Shown: one piece after another, positions 22,599-33,702 of the stretch
Position numbering within the stretch: the first letter of the stretch is position 1
Layout of the letters: each line of letters opens with the position of its first letter
Source of the DNA: Clarireedia homoeocarpa
Lineage: Eukaryota > Ascomycota > Leotiomycetes > Helotiales > Rutstroemiaceae
DNA length: 64,000 nucleotides
Assembly (NCBI GenBank): GCA_001465935.1
Contig: LNKV01000010.1
Span: 1 to 64,000 of the forward strand
Direction of reading: 5' to 3'
Made by a program: the position numbers and the translations under genes
Notes under the pieces: model-generated
Database searches by the model: none
What the model was told of the DNA's origin: nothing
The model's input: the letters and a program-made list of their open reading frames with translations, nothing else

Positions 22599-24560
22599 CC
22601 TTTTGTTTTGTATCATGTCATTTCTTATCATCTCCTTTGATGTTTTTCCAGTGGGTGTGTTTCTATCTCTTTCTATCTCTTTCTTTCTCTTTCTTTCTCT
22701 TTCTTCTAATTTCCTTGATTATGATTATGAAACTGGGTTCGGCAAAATCGGATGCCACATAATGATGGAATTTTTTTGGTCTTAACGATATGTTGTTTCC
22801 TCTCTCTTTCCTGTTGTATACGTCTTTGAGTTGTGTTTTTCAAAAGGTCTTAAGCTATTTTCCTATCCACATGTATAACACATTTCATCTTGTATAACAA
22901 AACACTGTACTATCTATCTATTTTGCTTTTTTCTCTCACTCTTATTTTCATATCTTACTGTTGTGTTCATTTTCACTTTCTCTTTCCATTTGCAAATGAA
23001 TGATGCTTGAATGAGTAAAAGAAAGCGCGATTGATATAAAGATACATCTTTCAAGATGTATCGATGGATGGGCGATTGCACGGCTGGGTATTTGGTTATG
23101 GATTTCAGACGGAAATGGGGTGCACTGCGTACATCGTATACACATACATATATATATATTTCATGATACCCATAAGATACAGATGAGGGAGAAACAATTG
23201 GGCGAAGAAAAAAAGGGGAAAGGTGGGGGGGAGGGCAGGGGAGAAACTCGTGCATTGTACACTATTGTATTGCATCTATCTGTATTGTGTTGTATTTTCC
23301 TGCATTGCGCTGCCTGTTTTCATTTAAAGAGAGCTAAATTTCTATTCCAATCGAGCTGAAAATAATCAAGGAATGAATGCAAACAAAATGAATGAGTAGT
23401 TGAGAAAAGCGTACTACATCATGTATATGTATTTGGAGCAAATCAAGTAATCTACATACACTGTAGGACGCACCAAAACCAAGAAAATGCCCAGAGAAAA
23501 CATCCAGCTGCAACGGACACATCATGTCGCACAAGAAGACCGAAAAAACCTCCCAAAAAAGGAGAGGCCCAAACAATTCCCGACATCCAAGTTTCCAGTC
23601 TGTCATGCCCGAAGGGCCTATGCAAGTAAATCCCGACGCGCCATGAATCAATCAACCGTACCAAGATGCCTCAGCATCATGTATGTATGAAGCGTCTATC
23701 CCTCCGTCTTCGATCTCTTGGTATAGTACGACGGCAATGAATACGAGGCAGGATGTGACTATGTAAGTCTTACATATGTTGCGATACCTCACAGCACAGA
23801 AGATGGACTGCCCGAGGAGTGCTCGCTCATCCTCCGGGCTCTGTGGCAGAACGATACATGGGTGTGAGACGATAGTAAATACTTTTATACATATATATAT
23901 ATATATATATACATGAATGTTCTTATTAAAAATGTAAACCGCATAGGGTTAGAAATATTTTGCAGAAATCCTTCCCAACAATACCGTTCTCGAACAGATC
24001 TCAAACCCAGCATGCGTCACTTTACGTCTTAACTTGTATGCAAAGGGTATTAACAGAAAAGTGCAATTTCTCATACAGAAGTCGGATGAGCCTTTTATCT
24101 ACACTTTCCAAACTATGCTTGCTTTCCTCCATGTTCTTTGGAGAAGCGGACAAATTAATTTTGAATGACTGGACAACACCCAACCCAGTAAACTAAGTAC
24201 GGAAATTACGTTCATATCAATATCGGCGAAGTCAAGAAAACCATTTGCAACTTTGTAAAACGAAAACTAGAAAATTGAACCAACTAGTAACAGGGCAAGG
24301 CCAGCAGGGGCAACATCAGCCGGTATCAAAAAGAGCATCTGACAGACTCTCCTCCTTCATCTCATCGCCGTTATTTCTCCCTCCCCACTTCGAATTACAT
24401 GTCCTAGACAAAAAGAACAAGGGGCTGTGCATATTGTACAAGTCGGGGAAAAAAAAAAGGTGCCTCCCAGGATACAATTGTTGCGTTCGTCCCACCACGT
24501 CGATTATTCCAGCCTCCATCATTGGCCACCGCATTAATCACCAATCAAATGTCAGTACCA
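22599..24560. other. Convergent intergenic region after the transcription factor
   Basis: About 2 kb between convergent genes, so two 3' UTRs plus spacer. It contains a TCTTTC-type pyrimidine microsatellite (about 22660-22715), a (TA)n run (about 23886-23911) and several low-complexity stretches. Minus-strand open frames at 23452-23664 and 23655-23870 are tryptophan-rich or hydrophobic but show no start, family or splice model that I can defend. Confidence 0.5.
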
Positions 24561-27500
24561 TTAATCCTTGTGCTTGTCAGTGAATTTAGCCTTCAACTTG
24601 CCAAAAATGCTGGTACGCTTCTTCTTCTTGTCTGCTGCAGCGGAGCTAGCTGGGCTTTCTCCTGTTTTGCTGCTTGATGGGGTAGCCGCTTCAGTGGAAG
24701 ACTTAGCAGAAGTAGCTGGGTCGTCTTCCTTGGGGGGTGTGCTTGGTGCAGGAGCAGACTTTTCGGTAACTTCGGTCGATGCAACTCCACTAGTGACGGT
24801 TGGCGCAGTTTGAGTTTCAGTGGCCTTTGCGGGCGCGGAGGTCTCAGCAGCTGGCGTCGATTCCACTCCTGTGGTAACAACTGGTGCTGTTTGTTCTTCC
24901 GGAATGGTGTGTGGTGACACGTCACGCGATACAACCGACTTCACCTCAGTTGGAGGCGCAAGGGCAGCGGTTGTAGTTTCAGGAGCTGGTTCTCCAGAAG
25001 CCATGTCCGGCTTTATCTCAGATAAGAGTTCCTTCTCAACCGCTTTCTTGTCTAACACCGCCTCATCGTTCGCTGCAGCCTCCGGGCTTCGGCCTGCCTC
25101 AGTAATTGATTCTTTGACCACTGCTGGAATGTCCTTGGCGACGGATTCAATCTTGGGTGCCGGCTCGCCAGAGGAAGTTTCTGGCTTGACTTCAGATAAC
25201 AACTGTTGCTCGACCGCCTTCTTGTCCAGGACGGCTTCCTCGTTCGCAGCAGCTTCTGGGCTCTGACCGGACTGAGCAATTGACTCCTTGACCAAGCCTG
25301 GGGTATCCTTTGCTACACTTTCAATCTTAGGTGCTGGCTCGCCAGTAGATGTCTCAGGCTTGACTTCAGAAAGTAATTCCTGCTCAACTGCTTTCTTCTC
25401 TAGAACGGCTTCCTCGTTCGCAGCCGCCTCTGGGCTTTGACCGGACTTAGCAATTGACTCTTTCACCACTTCTGGCGTATCTTTGGCAGTAGATGCAGCA
25501 TTCGTGGAGTTGATAGATTGCTGTACAGATTCTGGCAAGATACTTGTTACAGATTCCGAGGCGGTGTTAACGGCTTTTGACACGTTGGTGGTGGCGGATT
25601 CTGATGCCTTGTTGAGCGTCTCTGGTAGATTGGTGGTAACAGATGCTGGAAGCTTTTCTGGGATACTGGCTATGGTAGCGGCGGCAGCGCCTCCTAGAGC
25701 AATTGCAGCTCCACCAACAGCAGCCGCGGCCTTAGTCGCAGTTATGCCCTCCCCAGCAGTGCCATCAGACGTGACTGGAGCAACAGGAATTTCACTCTTG
25801 AGTTCTTTTTCCAATTCGGTCTTGTTGGCTACCTTTTCGGGGATAGCACTAGCTTCAGGACTTACACCTGTTTGTTCTTGACTTTTCTTGACAATTTCCG
25901 GGACTTTAGAGGATTCGAGTGGTACATCTGCTGCAAGCATTGAGGTTGTGCTTTGAGGTCCTGCGGATTGAATAGTCGGGGTCGCGTCATACGCTCCTAC
26001 ACCGGATTCACCCATAGGTAAGCTTGATTCGGGAATTAGCCCCCCAGAGATTGGCGGCAGGTCTAAAATGCCAGTGCCATTTCGTTCACGCTCAGCCGGT
26101 GGAGTCACAACTGGAGGAAGGGTTGGAGCAGTCCCCAAGGCCCCGCTATTCTCATACGACTCCTTGTCTGTGCGTACACCAGAGTCGATGGTATTACTAG
26201 TAAAAGTGTTCGAGGATGGTATCTTCTCTCCCGGTGCAACCTTTACTGGGTTCACAGCACCAGCGAAAGCGGGAAGTGGAGATACGCTAAAAGTTGGCTC
26301 TGCTTCTGACTTAGCTTTGTCTGCAGCGACAAGCTCGGGATCGTCGTGTACGCCGGAGGTGATGCTGTTGGTAGTGAAGGAACTAGGATCCGGCACCTTT
26401 TCCCCAGGCTGGAGCTTGATGGGGTTGACAGCGCCATCTGCAGCAGGAAGAGGATTTACTGAAAATTCGTCGTTCTTCTCCTCAAGCGCAGGGGTTTCGG
26501 GAAAAGCTCCAGGTAGGCCGGATGAGCCATTCTGTTCTATTGGTGCTTTCTCTTTCTCTAGAGGAACATTCTTCGCCAACTCAGAAGTCGTCGATGTTGG
26601 TGCGACTCCAGACATGATTCCAGCCGTTGCGGGTGTGTGCTTTACAATTCTATCAGTTGTAAGGACGTTGTTAAGGTTTCCTGACGCGTCGTTTTCTTGT
26701 GGCGCAGTGTGATCTGTAACCCAGTTACCGTCGACAACAAACTGTGAAAGGGTTTGAATTAGTTTTTGTTCGACGAAATTTTATGTAGATGCGAGTATGT
26801 AGAAGTATGAGAGCGGTCAAGAGATGGAGACAAGGCTAGCTTTTAAAAGATGACCGGTAGCTGAAAACAGCTGAACACTTGAATACACAAACAAACAAAC
26901 AAGCGGGGTTTTGGGTGAGCGGGGCCCTGGTGGCCTCTGGATCACACGAGCAGAAAGAAAGCCTGCGTCACTAGGAAGCGATAATTCGCCAGCAATGATG
27001 TGGAGCTTGAGTTCTCCAAGGAAAAAAACTGGTGGAGAGGCAAGAGGCTCGTATGCGTCATAAGTGCGGGAATTGGGACAGGGCACTTTTCCAGGTTCTT
27101 CAGACTCATAAACTTCGAATCCAGAATGTTGACCACTTTGGTGGCGCATATTTGGCGAAAAGCTCTTGGTAATTGCTCCAAGTACAATCTCTTATCCATT
27201 CTTCTTCACTCAACAAGCTTTGAAAATGCACACACCTTGTAATAAATCTTCTCATTGGCGTTTGCCAGCTGGACGTCCTTTTCGAATAAGTCGCCCTTTT
27301 TTATCAGTTTCTCGCTCTTAGACCAGTCATCGAATGTGCCGGTGACGAAAACTTCTTCCGCGGGATGCTCCCTAAGCGCGATTTCTTGTCAGCAATGGCG
27401 CGATCAATTGTATGACGATAATTGCATTAAGGATATTTTCAAGCAAAGAGCAATTGAGGGGATTGAGAAGCAGGATATGCAACCCTAGCGAAAGATGATG

Positions 27501-27637
27501 GAAGTAAGAAACGACAACGGAGAGACCGTGCCGATCTTATGGCGCGTCGAAGAAATAACAGAAACGGCCTGCAGTATGCATTATGCCGAGCACAGGATAA
27601 AAGCACGAACGTACCATTTGAAGACGAAGCTGCCCAT
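24561..27637 (-). CDS. AMPK1-CBM domain protein, Crp1/Mdg1-like, with 58-residue tandem repeats
   Basis: There are three exons on the minus strand: 27637-27615 (MGSFVFKW), 27371-27236 and 26741-24561; the product is 779 residues. The first two exons and the start of the third assemble an AMPK beta-type glycogen-binding (E-set) domain over residues 1 to about 90: EEVFVTGTFDDWSK, FEKDVQLANANEKIYYK and FVVDGNWVTDHTAP. This architecture (CBM at the N-terminus, long disordered tail) matches yeast Crp1/Mdg1, described as cruciform-DNA-binding or pheromone-signalling related. The tail is Ala/Pro/Glu/Ser-rich. Two related 58-residue-spaced units start FSVNPLPAADGAVNP and FSVSPLPAFAGAVNP. Three near-identical 58-residue repeats occupy 24966-25487. 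A 30-residue Ala/Gly-rich segment sits between the two repeat groups. The C-terminus is lysine-rich (KKKKRTSIFGKLKAKFTDK). Introns of 243 and 494 nt are unusually long for this window. Confidence 0.88.
24966..25487 (-). repeat. Three tandem 174-bp coding repeats
   Basis: Copies lie at 25487-25314, 25313-25140 and 25139-24966, each exactly 174 bp (58 codons), with no spacer. Each begins AKD(T/I)P and carries VVKESI, SPEAAAN(E/D)EAVL and SGEPAP or TGEPAP. A more diverged partial unit (IVKKSQEQTGVSPEASAIPEK) lies further toward the N-terminus. The strict period and high identity point to recent unequal exchange. Confidence 0.92.
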
Positions 27638-27788
27638 TTTGATGCGCGAAGGAAATTAAGCAAGCTGCAGATAAGGAGGAAGATGGCGTCCACGGGAGGA
27701 TGAGAAGAGGACGAAATACAATGGATGCGGCGTGCTGAGGATTGGATTATCGGAGAAACGATATTGAACTGAGGTAGGTGAGGTGAGG

Positions 27789-27890
27789 TGAAGGTAAGGT
27801 AAGGTAAGGTAAGGTAAGGTAAGGTAAGGTAAGGTAAGGTAGAGGTAGGAGGTAGGAGGCAGGAGGTAGGAGGTAGGAGGTAGGAGATAG
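27789..27890. repeat. (AAGGT)n and GGTAGGA microsatellites
   Basis: About ten perfect AAGGT units are followed by seven-base GGTAGGA-type units with small changes. They lie just upstream of the Crp1-like gene. Confidence 0.9.
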
Positions 27891-28997
27891 GTTTGGATAG
27901 TAAGTAGATAGATAGGACCAGGTAGTTGGTAGGTCCGCAAGTTGGTGTCGGAAATTATTAGGCAGATTGGCGCAAAACGCAAAACGGTTCGAGTGCGCAC
28001 GAAACACAGCCCAGCCCGCACGCAACCCACAGCTAAATTGAGCGTAAGTGAGATAAGCAGGGCAGGCAACTTGAAGGTAAGATCTCCCTCTCCCCGTCTT
28101 GGTGGGCTAATATTAAATTACTCAGGCAGAGGTTGGCGGCTGTGGACTCGGTGAATCAAAAGGAATGTAGAGGATAAGTTGTGTAGTGTCGCTGTGTCGC
28201 TGTCGCTGTCGCTGTCGCTGTGTAGCTGTATAGCTGTATAGCTGTATAGCTGTGTAGGCGTTGGGAGGTAGACGATGGATGATATTGTCGCAGCAAGTGG
28301 GCAGGAAGGCGAGGCGGTTAGATAGGTAGATGGGTGGGATAAGAAGAAGGAGGAGGAGAAGGAGACGAAGAAAAAGTTGGAGCGATGGCCGCTTTTTCGA
28401 GTGAGTGAAGAATAAGTGTTGAGTGCCGGGTGCAAGTTGGTCTGCGGGGGGAAATTGCTACTTGTTATCGTACCAAGGCAGCTGTTGAAACTTGGTAGCA
28501 AAGGATTGACTGGCGCGACTGGGCGGCAAGTGTTGTTGGGTATCTATCTACGAAGTACTTCCTATTCACATTCATCTCAGCAGCTTATCGCATCACGGCT
28601 TTCCCGATTTCCCATAGCCTTGCCAACGCAGTGTGAGTGAGCTCGCTGGCGGAGGAGCTTTCTTCTACATAAATAAGTACATGTACTTTCGTACCTATGC
28701 CATTGTATCTCCCATCTTCCCGAGTCAGGACGGCGAGCAAAGGACGATCTTACTTGTTGAAAGCATAGACGGTCCCCCCGTAATGCAATCAACGGTACGA
28801 GTACTTTGTAATAATGTCCCGAGTGTACAAAGTAAATTTTGCTGCACGAGCTGGAGCTTGTGCCTAGTACCGGTAGCTCTAGTGGCTCGCTTACTATGAC
28901 GTTTTGCTCGAGAAGCTTCGATTTCGGCTACACCAGCTACAGTAAGACTAAATGTCATGCATGTCGCAGGAGGCTGGAGGCTGGGTGGATGCGTGTT

Positions 28998-29043
28998 GGG
29001 TGGATGGGTGGATGGGTGGATGGGTGGATGGGTGGATGGGTGG
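28998..29043. repeat. (ATGGGTGG)n minisatellite
   Basis: About five perfect 8-bp GGATGGGT units in tandem, G-rich on the plus strand. Confidence 0.9.
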
Positions 29044-29173
29044 TGCGTGGTGCGTGGCTGTTTCTTCCGATGCTAGAAATCTAATATACTTTAGTAGCAT
29101 TCCAAGATAGAATCTCCATAATATCACATTCAATTATATAGTATCACACTCAAAGACATCATCACTCGAAGAC

Positions 29174-29280
29174 AGGAGGGGAGGGGAGGGGAGGGGGGGA
29201 GAGGAGAGGAGAGGAGAGGAGAGGAGAGGAGAGGAGAGGAGACGAGAGGAGACGAGAGGAGACGAGAGGAGAGGAGAGGG
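29174..29280. repeat. Polypurine tract with G-quadruplex core
   Basis: A tract of about 107 nt is purine apart from three isolated C bases. It starts with three GGGG runs split by single A bases and a final run of seven G (29178-29199), which meets the simple rule for an intramolecular G-quadruplex on the plus strand. GAGGA and GACGA units follow. Confidence 0.85.
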
Positions 29281-30815
29281 CATGGTAATGACTCTTTAAA
29301 ACCCTTGGAACTGTTTGTCTTTCCCCTCTCGTACTCTCGTACTCTCGTACTCGTACTGCGCGGACGGAATCGCTTTTATTTCCTGTAACCTTTACCTTCC
29401 CCCCTATGTGGAAATATACAATACTTCGTATACTATCGACTGAATTATCTACAACTATCACTTGACACGAACTATTATTTCGAGAACAATCTTCCTGTTT
29501 CATCTTCATGTTTCTGTTTATCTTCATGTTCATCATCATCACCTTCTTCTCCATCTTCTTTGTTCATCTATTGACAATGCCGTCGATTCTTTAGATTGGG
29601 TAGCAAGGCAGTCAATAGTTTCTTGTCTGACTTGGGTATTTATATCAAAATGTAATGAAAGTCCCCGGCGCTCGATCGCCCAACGGGTAATTGCACTGGT
29701 TTTCATCTTTTCTCGCCTGTAATGAATTGTAAGACTGGTTGACCTGCCTGTGAGTTGAAGATATACGACATACGACATATGACATACGACATGAAAGTAT
29801 AAGGTACTAGGTGTATAAAAACACGTCCAGGGGAAACCGTGGAAGCCTTCATTCCTTCTCGAATTTGCATCTTTTCTTTCCTTCTTCCCCCCTTCCCCCC
29901 TTACGCCGTCGGAAAAAGCAAAAACGTCGTAAACATAAATTCCAGATCCTCTGTGTTCGTGGCCGCATTCTCTCGTCCCTCCTCCATACATTTGCATCGC
30001 CGCAATCAAGCATCAAGTACCTCCGCTGTGCTGCTTATCGCAGTTTCCATTGCTTCTAGTATTCTTCTCGAACTTCTCATAGAACCCCCAACGCCCAATT
30101 ACCTTTGTTCCTTCCCACTGCCGATCCCCTCCCCACGTCTCGCCAATTTCAAGCGAGCGTCCTAAAGTTACGACTTACAAGGTGAGGCAAGCACTCCTAG
30201 CACTCCTCCCACTCACAAGGCAAGCTTTGCTATTTCCCCTCCTTGATATTGATACCGACTCCTTTCGAAACTCTCGACGCTCATACCTGCCTATTTGCTT
30301 GCCTGCCTGCCTGCCTGCCTGCTGCCTACCTTCCATCCCCTTATTTCTGCAACCTTACTCAACAACAATCACAATTCAATCCCCTTTGCACTATCCCCCC
30401 CGAACATTCGCATCCCCACTGGCAGAGAAGACGACGCTTTTTAACTCTTTTATCAGTAGGTCAATAGCTCCACTTAGGCATCATACAACATTCGGTGGGA
30501 TTAGTTGCTAAGCTACCATCTTTTTATTGCAGAGATAGCTGTTGTAACAAGAACATTCGAGCTCGTGCTAGCTAGGAGCCATATTTGTCGTGAGTTATTC
30601 GTCTGCGGGAATCTTCCTGTGCCAATCCTCATCTGTGTAAGAAAGACTGACTGAATTGTTATCTCACCATGTAGATTACACAAATTCGACCATCAATCGC
30701 TTTCAGTCATCCGCATCTCGTTGTGCGATAGACCACAACTCACCTATCCCTACAACTGTTTACTCTTGGTAAACAAAGGTATTGCGCTTTCCATATTCAT
30801 CAACGGCGTGTTCGA

Positions 30816-32239
30816 ATGTCCCTACCATCTGCATACCTTTCTGAAATCGAAAGTCTCAATCGAGAGATTCTCAGGGACCAACCCTTAGATATCTTGCAAT
30901 TCTGTGCGAACTATTTTGGCCGACGTCTGGAGGCTGAACGTGCCAATTTGCTAAACTCTCGAAATAAGCCCCCGCGGTCAATATCGCCTGCTTCAGTCGA
31001 TCGATCGAACATGGCTAGCAGTACTTTTCCTGGACGGCTTGGAACGCATATGAATCCCTTTGGTGGTGAAGGGAACAACTTTGGCCATGAGCAAGCAAGC
31101 TCTGGTATGATATCAAAGGTCATAGAAGAGGATGAAAACGACACGATTACATCGCCAACAACCCCCAACTTTGGCTTTCAAAAAGCGATGGCCTCCTTTG
31201 GGAATTCATTTGGTGGAGATTCAAGCGGAGATTTCCCACCCTCTTCTTTCAAACCCGCGAGCGATGGCTTCCCTGAGCATTACGGTATGGGAAGACGCAC
31301 TTCAGTTTCGGCCGAATCACTTAACCCAACTGCTTCATCGAATGATAATTGGTCTCCACCATTCCATCACAAAACCCCTGAACAAGTGGAACGTTTGAAA
31401 AAGTCAATCTCAGGAAATTTCCTCTTTAGCCACCTTGATGATGAGCAAAGTGCTCAAGTTCTGGGTGCTCTAGTCGAGAAACCCATCCCTGCTGCTGGAA
31501 TTAAGGTATGTTGCAGTGAATCCTCGCTGTCGATTTCTACTGATGTCTATAGGTCATTACGCAAGGCGACCAAGGCGACTTTTTTTACGTCGTAGAGAAG
31601 GGCGCATTTGATGTATATGTTAACCCTAGCGGCCAATTACAGCCTGGCCCAGATGGTCTCGGCGTCAAGGTGGCAACAATCGAGCCTGGGGGATCATTCG
31701 GCGAGCTTGCTCTAATGTACAACGCGCCTAGAGCTGCTACAGTCATGTCTGCTTCCAGTGGGTGTACTCTTTGGGCTTTGGATCGTATAACTTTTCGACG
31801 AATCCTTATGGACTCAACTTTCCAACGTAGACGCCTTTATGAAAGCTTCCTTGAGGAAGTTCCTTTGCTCTCGACCTTGACGAAATACGAGAGATCGAAG
31901 ATTGCAGACGCTTTGGAAACCCAGAAATATCCACCCGGCACCTCGATTATCACCGAAGGTGATGCCGGAGAAGCCTTTTACCTCCTGGAAGCTGGCGAGG
32001 CCGAAGCGTACAAGAACGGCGTGGAGAATCCCGTGAAGATCTACCACAAAGGGGACTACTTTGGAGAGCTGGCACTTTTGAATGATGCCCCTAGAGCTGC
32101 GAGTGTTGTCAGCAAGACAGAAGTCAAGGTGGCCACTCTAGGAAAAGATGGGTTCCAGAGATTACTGGGACCTGTTGAGAGCATTATGAGGCGAACTAGA
32201 TATGTAAGCGTCGAGAGCATCGATCCACTTTCAGCATAA
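30816..32239 (+). CDS. pkaR: cAMP-dependent protein kinase regulatory subunit
   Basis: This subunit holds the PKA catalytic subunit inactive until cAMP binds. There are two exons (30816-31505, 31553-32239) with a 47-nt intron; the product is 458 residues, as usual for filamentous fungi. Residues 1-45 form the dimerisation/docking helix pair (LNREILRDQPLDILQFCANYF). A variable, Ser/Pro-rich linker leads to the inhibitor site GRRTSVSAE: the R-R-T-S-V pattern at Arg160-Ser163 offers Ser163 as a phosphorylatable, type II-like autophosphorylation position. Two cyclic-nucleotide-binding domains follow. Their phosphate-binding cassettes are visible as GGSFGELALMYNAPRAATV and GDYFGELALLNDAPRAASV, each with the essential Glu and Arg. 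A 5'-UTR intron upstream is plausible. Confidence 0.96.
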
Positions 32240-32659
32240 GTGAAGTAAATGGGGGAATGGGATGAATCAACTTTTCTTAAGGGCGTTCAGATATAGGTTT
32301 ACGTTCGTTCATGAGATGATTATAGGGATCTGGGGTAGTGGATTCAATACCTGGGAATGGAAAGAAGAGTCAAGCTTTGAATCGCTGTTTTCTATTGTAT
32401 TCTTATGCAAGCATTGAGCGATACTTAGGTTTTGGAATGCTAGTATTAATATTGCGCATGTGTAATTCATGAGGTACCATCGCATCGCCTTGATTGTGAC
32501 TGCTTGCTACATTTCCATACGTCTGAAAAAATGAAAAATGAAAAACGCCGAGCCTTATGCCAAATACTACTGTCCATCTAGAGGCACACAGAACTCCTGA
32601 TATCAAAGCTAGGGTTTTAGGATATTCTCTCATCACTTTTATCCCAAAGAGAACCCCCA
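32240..32659. other. Convergent intergenic region, PKA-R / BCAS2
   Basis: 420 bp of 3' flanking sequence shared by two convergent genes. I see no other feature. Confidence 0.5.
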
Positions 32660-33280
32660 TCAGCGAGCACCCTCTCTCCTCTTTTCAAGTATCTCTCTCC
32701 TAACTCCCTCAGCCGCCACTTCTGTCTCTAAAACCCTTCCTATACCCTTCTTCCACACCTCTTCTAACCCCTTGATCTCCGCTTCTACTTCGTCCTGCCT
32801 CTGTTTCCTGGCTATGACCACCTGATCAATCTCATCTTTCGTCTGCGCTACCTCCCTTTCGAAATTCTTCAAAATATCCTCCAACTGAGCATTCCCGATC
32901 AGCCACGAGTTCTTCCCAAACTGGTCCAGCAGAGATAGGTTGGTAAGTCGATGGTTCAGATATGTTTGGGATGTGTAAGCTTGCGAGAGCAAGGTCTCCA
33001 ATTCGCTCGTGCTGGCGGACGGCGAGGGGGAAAGCGATTCGTAGCGCGAGAGGTCGATGGCCTTTAGGGGTTGTGGGGGACTGCTGGAGGAGACGCGCTC
33101 GAGTTCGGATTCGATCAGCGAGGAGAATTTGGTGGGTTGCAGGGAGGGCAGCGATGGGTGTGCTTCGGTTGTGGAGGAAAGCTCGGAGTTTATGAGGGCG
33201 TTGGCTGCGGCGCGTTCGTCTGCCGTAGGTTCATTGTCGATGTAGGGTAGCGATTCGTGGATAGCGTTTATGAGAGGCAT
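32660..33280 (-). CDS. Pre-mRNA-splicing factor SPF27 / BCAS2 family (Prp19 complex)
   Basis: This is a small subunit of the Prp19/NineTeen complex that supports spliceosome activation (Cwf7 in fission yeast, BCAS2/SPF27 in human). It is a single exon of 206 residues. I start at 33280 because MPLINAIHESLPYIDNEPT is the family N-terminus (the conserved LPYID motif); an in-frame ATG 6 codons upstream is possible. The middle has SRYESLSPSP, then helical LSQAYTSQTYLNHRLTNLSLLDQFGKNSWLIGN, followed by a coiled coil rich in E, K and R to the end. This order matches BCAS2. It is divergent from the ceramidase, with 422 bp between them. Confidence 0.88.
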   Translation of the reverse strand: MPLINAIHESLPYIDNEPTADERAAANALINSELSSTTEAHPSLPSLQPTKFSSLIESELERVSSSSPPQPLKAIDLSRYESLSPSPSASTSELETLLSQAYTSQTYLNHRLTNLSLLDQFGKNSWLIGNAQLEDILKNFEREVAQTKDEIDQVVIARKQRQDEVEAEIKGLEEVWKKGIGRVLETEVAAEGVRREILEKRREGAR

Positions 33281-33702
33281 TTTGGAACTTCTGCTCAAGT
33301 GCAGCTGGATAAAACGTGGTGTCTAACTGCCCAGGAAGGAGAGAATTGTGTGAAAACGCTGGTGAGAGCACGAATTTCGAACTCACAAGTCTAAGATTTA
33401 CGAATTGCAATAGATTTCGTAAACACGATTGCACAAAAGCTAAACTTGGAATTCAATGGCTCTTGTCGTAGGATGTTGTCGAAATGCACTGTCTGCAGAA
33501 AGAAAATCAACAGAACAGTAAAGCTAGGTAGCTGCCTTGCGCGTAAGGCGTTTGGATCGAAGACAGCAACGGAAACTTGGAACTCGCCCGCTCCGCTTCA
33601 AGCATCGAGCTTGCAAGTACAATGTGATAAACACATCAACATATTCCCATGCAAACAGGGAAGACAGATCATCATTAAATCTTTTTTTTTTTTTGCACGA
33701 GG
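33281..33702. other. Divergent promoter, SPF27 / ceramidase
   Basis: A 422-bp shared promoter. A run of T lies about 10-20 bp before the ceramidase ATG. Nothing else is visible. Confidence 0.5.

Larger units (their letters stand above)
27638..30815. other. Microsatellite-rich divergent intergenic region, Crp1-like / PKA-R
   Basis: About 3.2 kb between divergent genes, holding the promoters and leaders of both. It carries at least six simple-sequence arrays: (AAGGT)n at about 27789-27841, GGTAGGA-type at 27843-27890, TGTCGC then TGTATAGC units at about 28186-28258, (ATGGGTGG)n at 28998-29043, a polypurine GAGGA array at 29174-29280 and CTCGTA units at about 29325-29355. Near the right end, a GTGAGT donor at about 30590 and an ATGTAG acceptor near 30674 could bound an 85-nt 5'-UTR intron of the PKA-R gene. 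No coding gene is supported. Confidence 0.6.

Noticed and set aside
24568..26712. Long plus-strand frames (up to 214 codons) across the Crp1-like gene
   Set aside because: They mirror a low-complexity Ala/Ser/Pro-rich coding sequence and break at the true intron; no independent support.
27789..27841. Repeated GGTAAGG words as clustered splice donors
   Set aside because: They are a plain (AAGGT)n microsatellite in an untranscribed or leader region, on the strand opposite to the nearest gene.
27960..28040. Possible tRNA B-box (GGTTCGAG) near 27985
   Set aside because: The B-box lacks the trailing CC, and no A-box or cloverleaf arms can be drawn.
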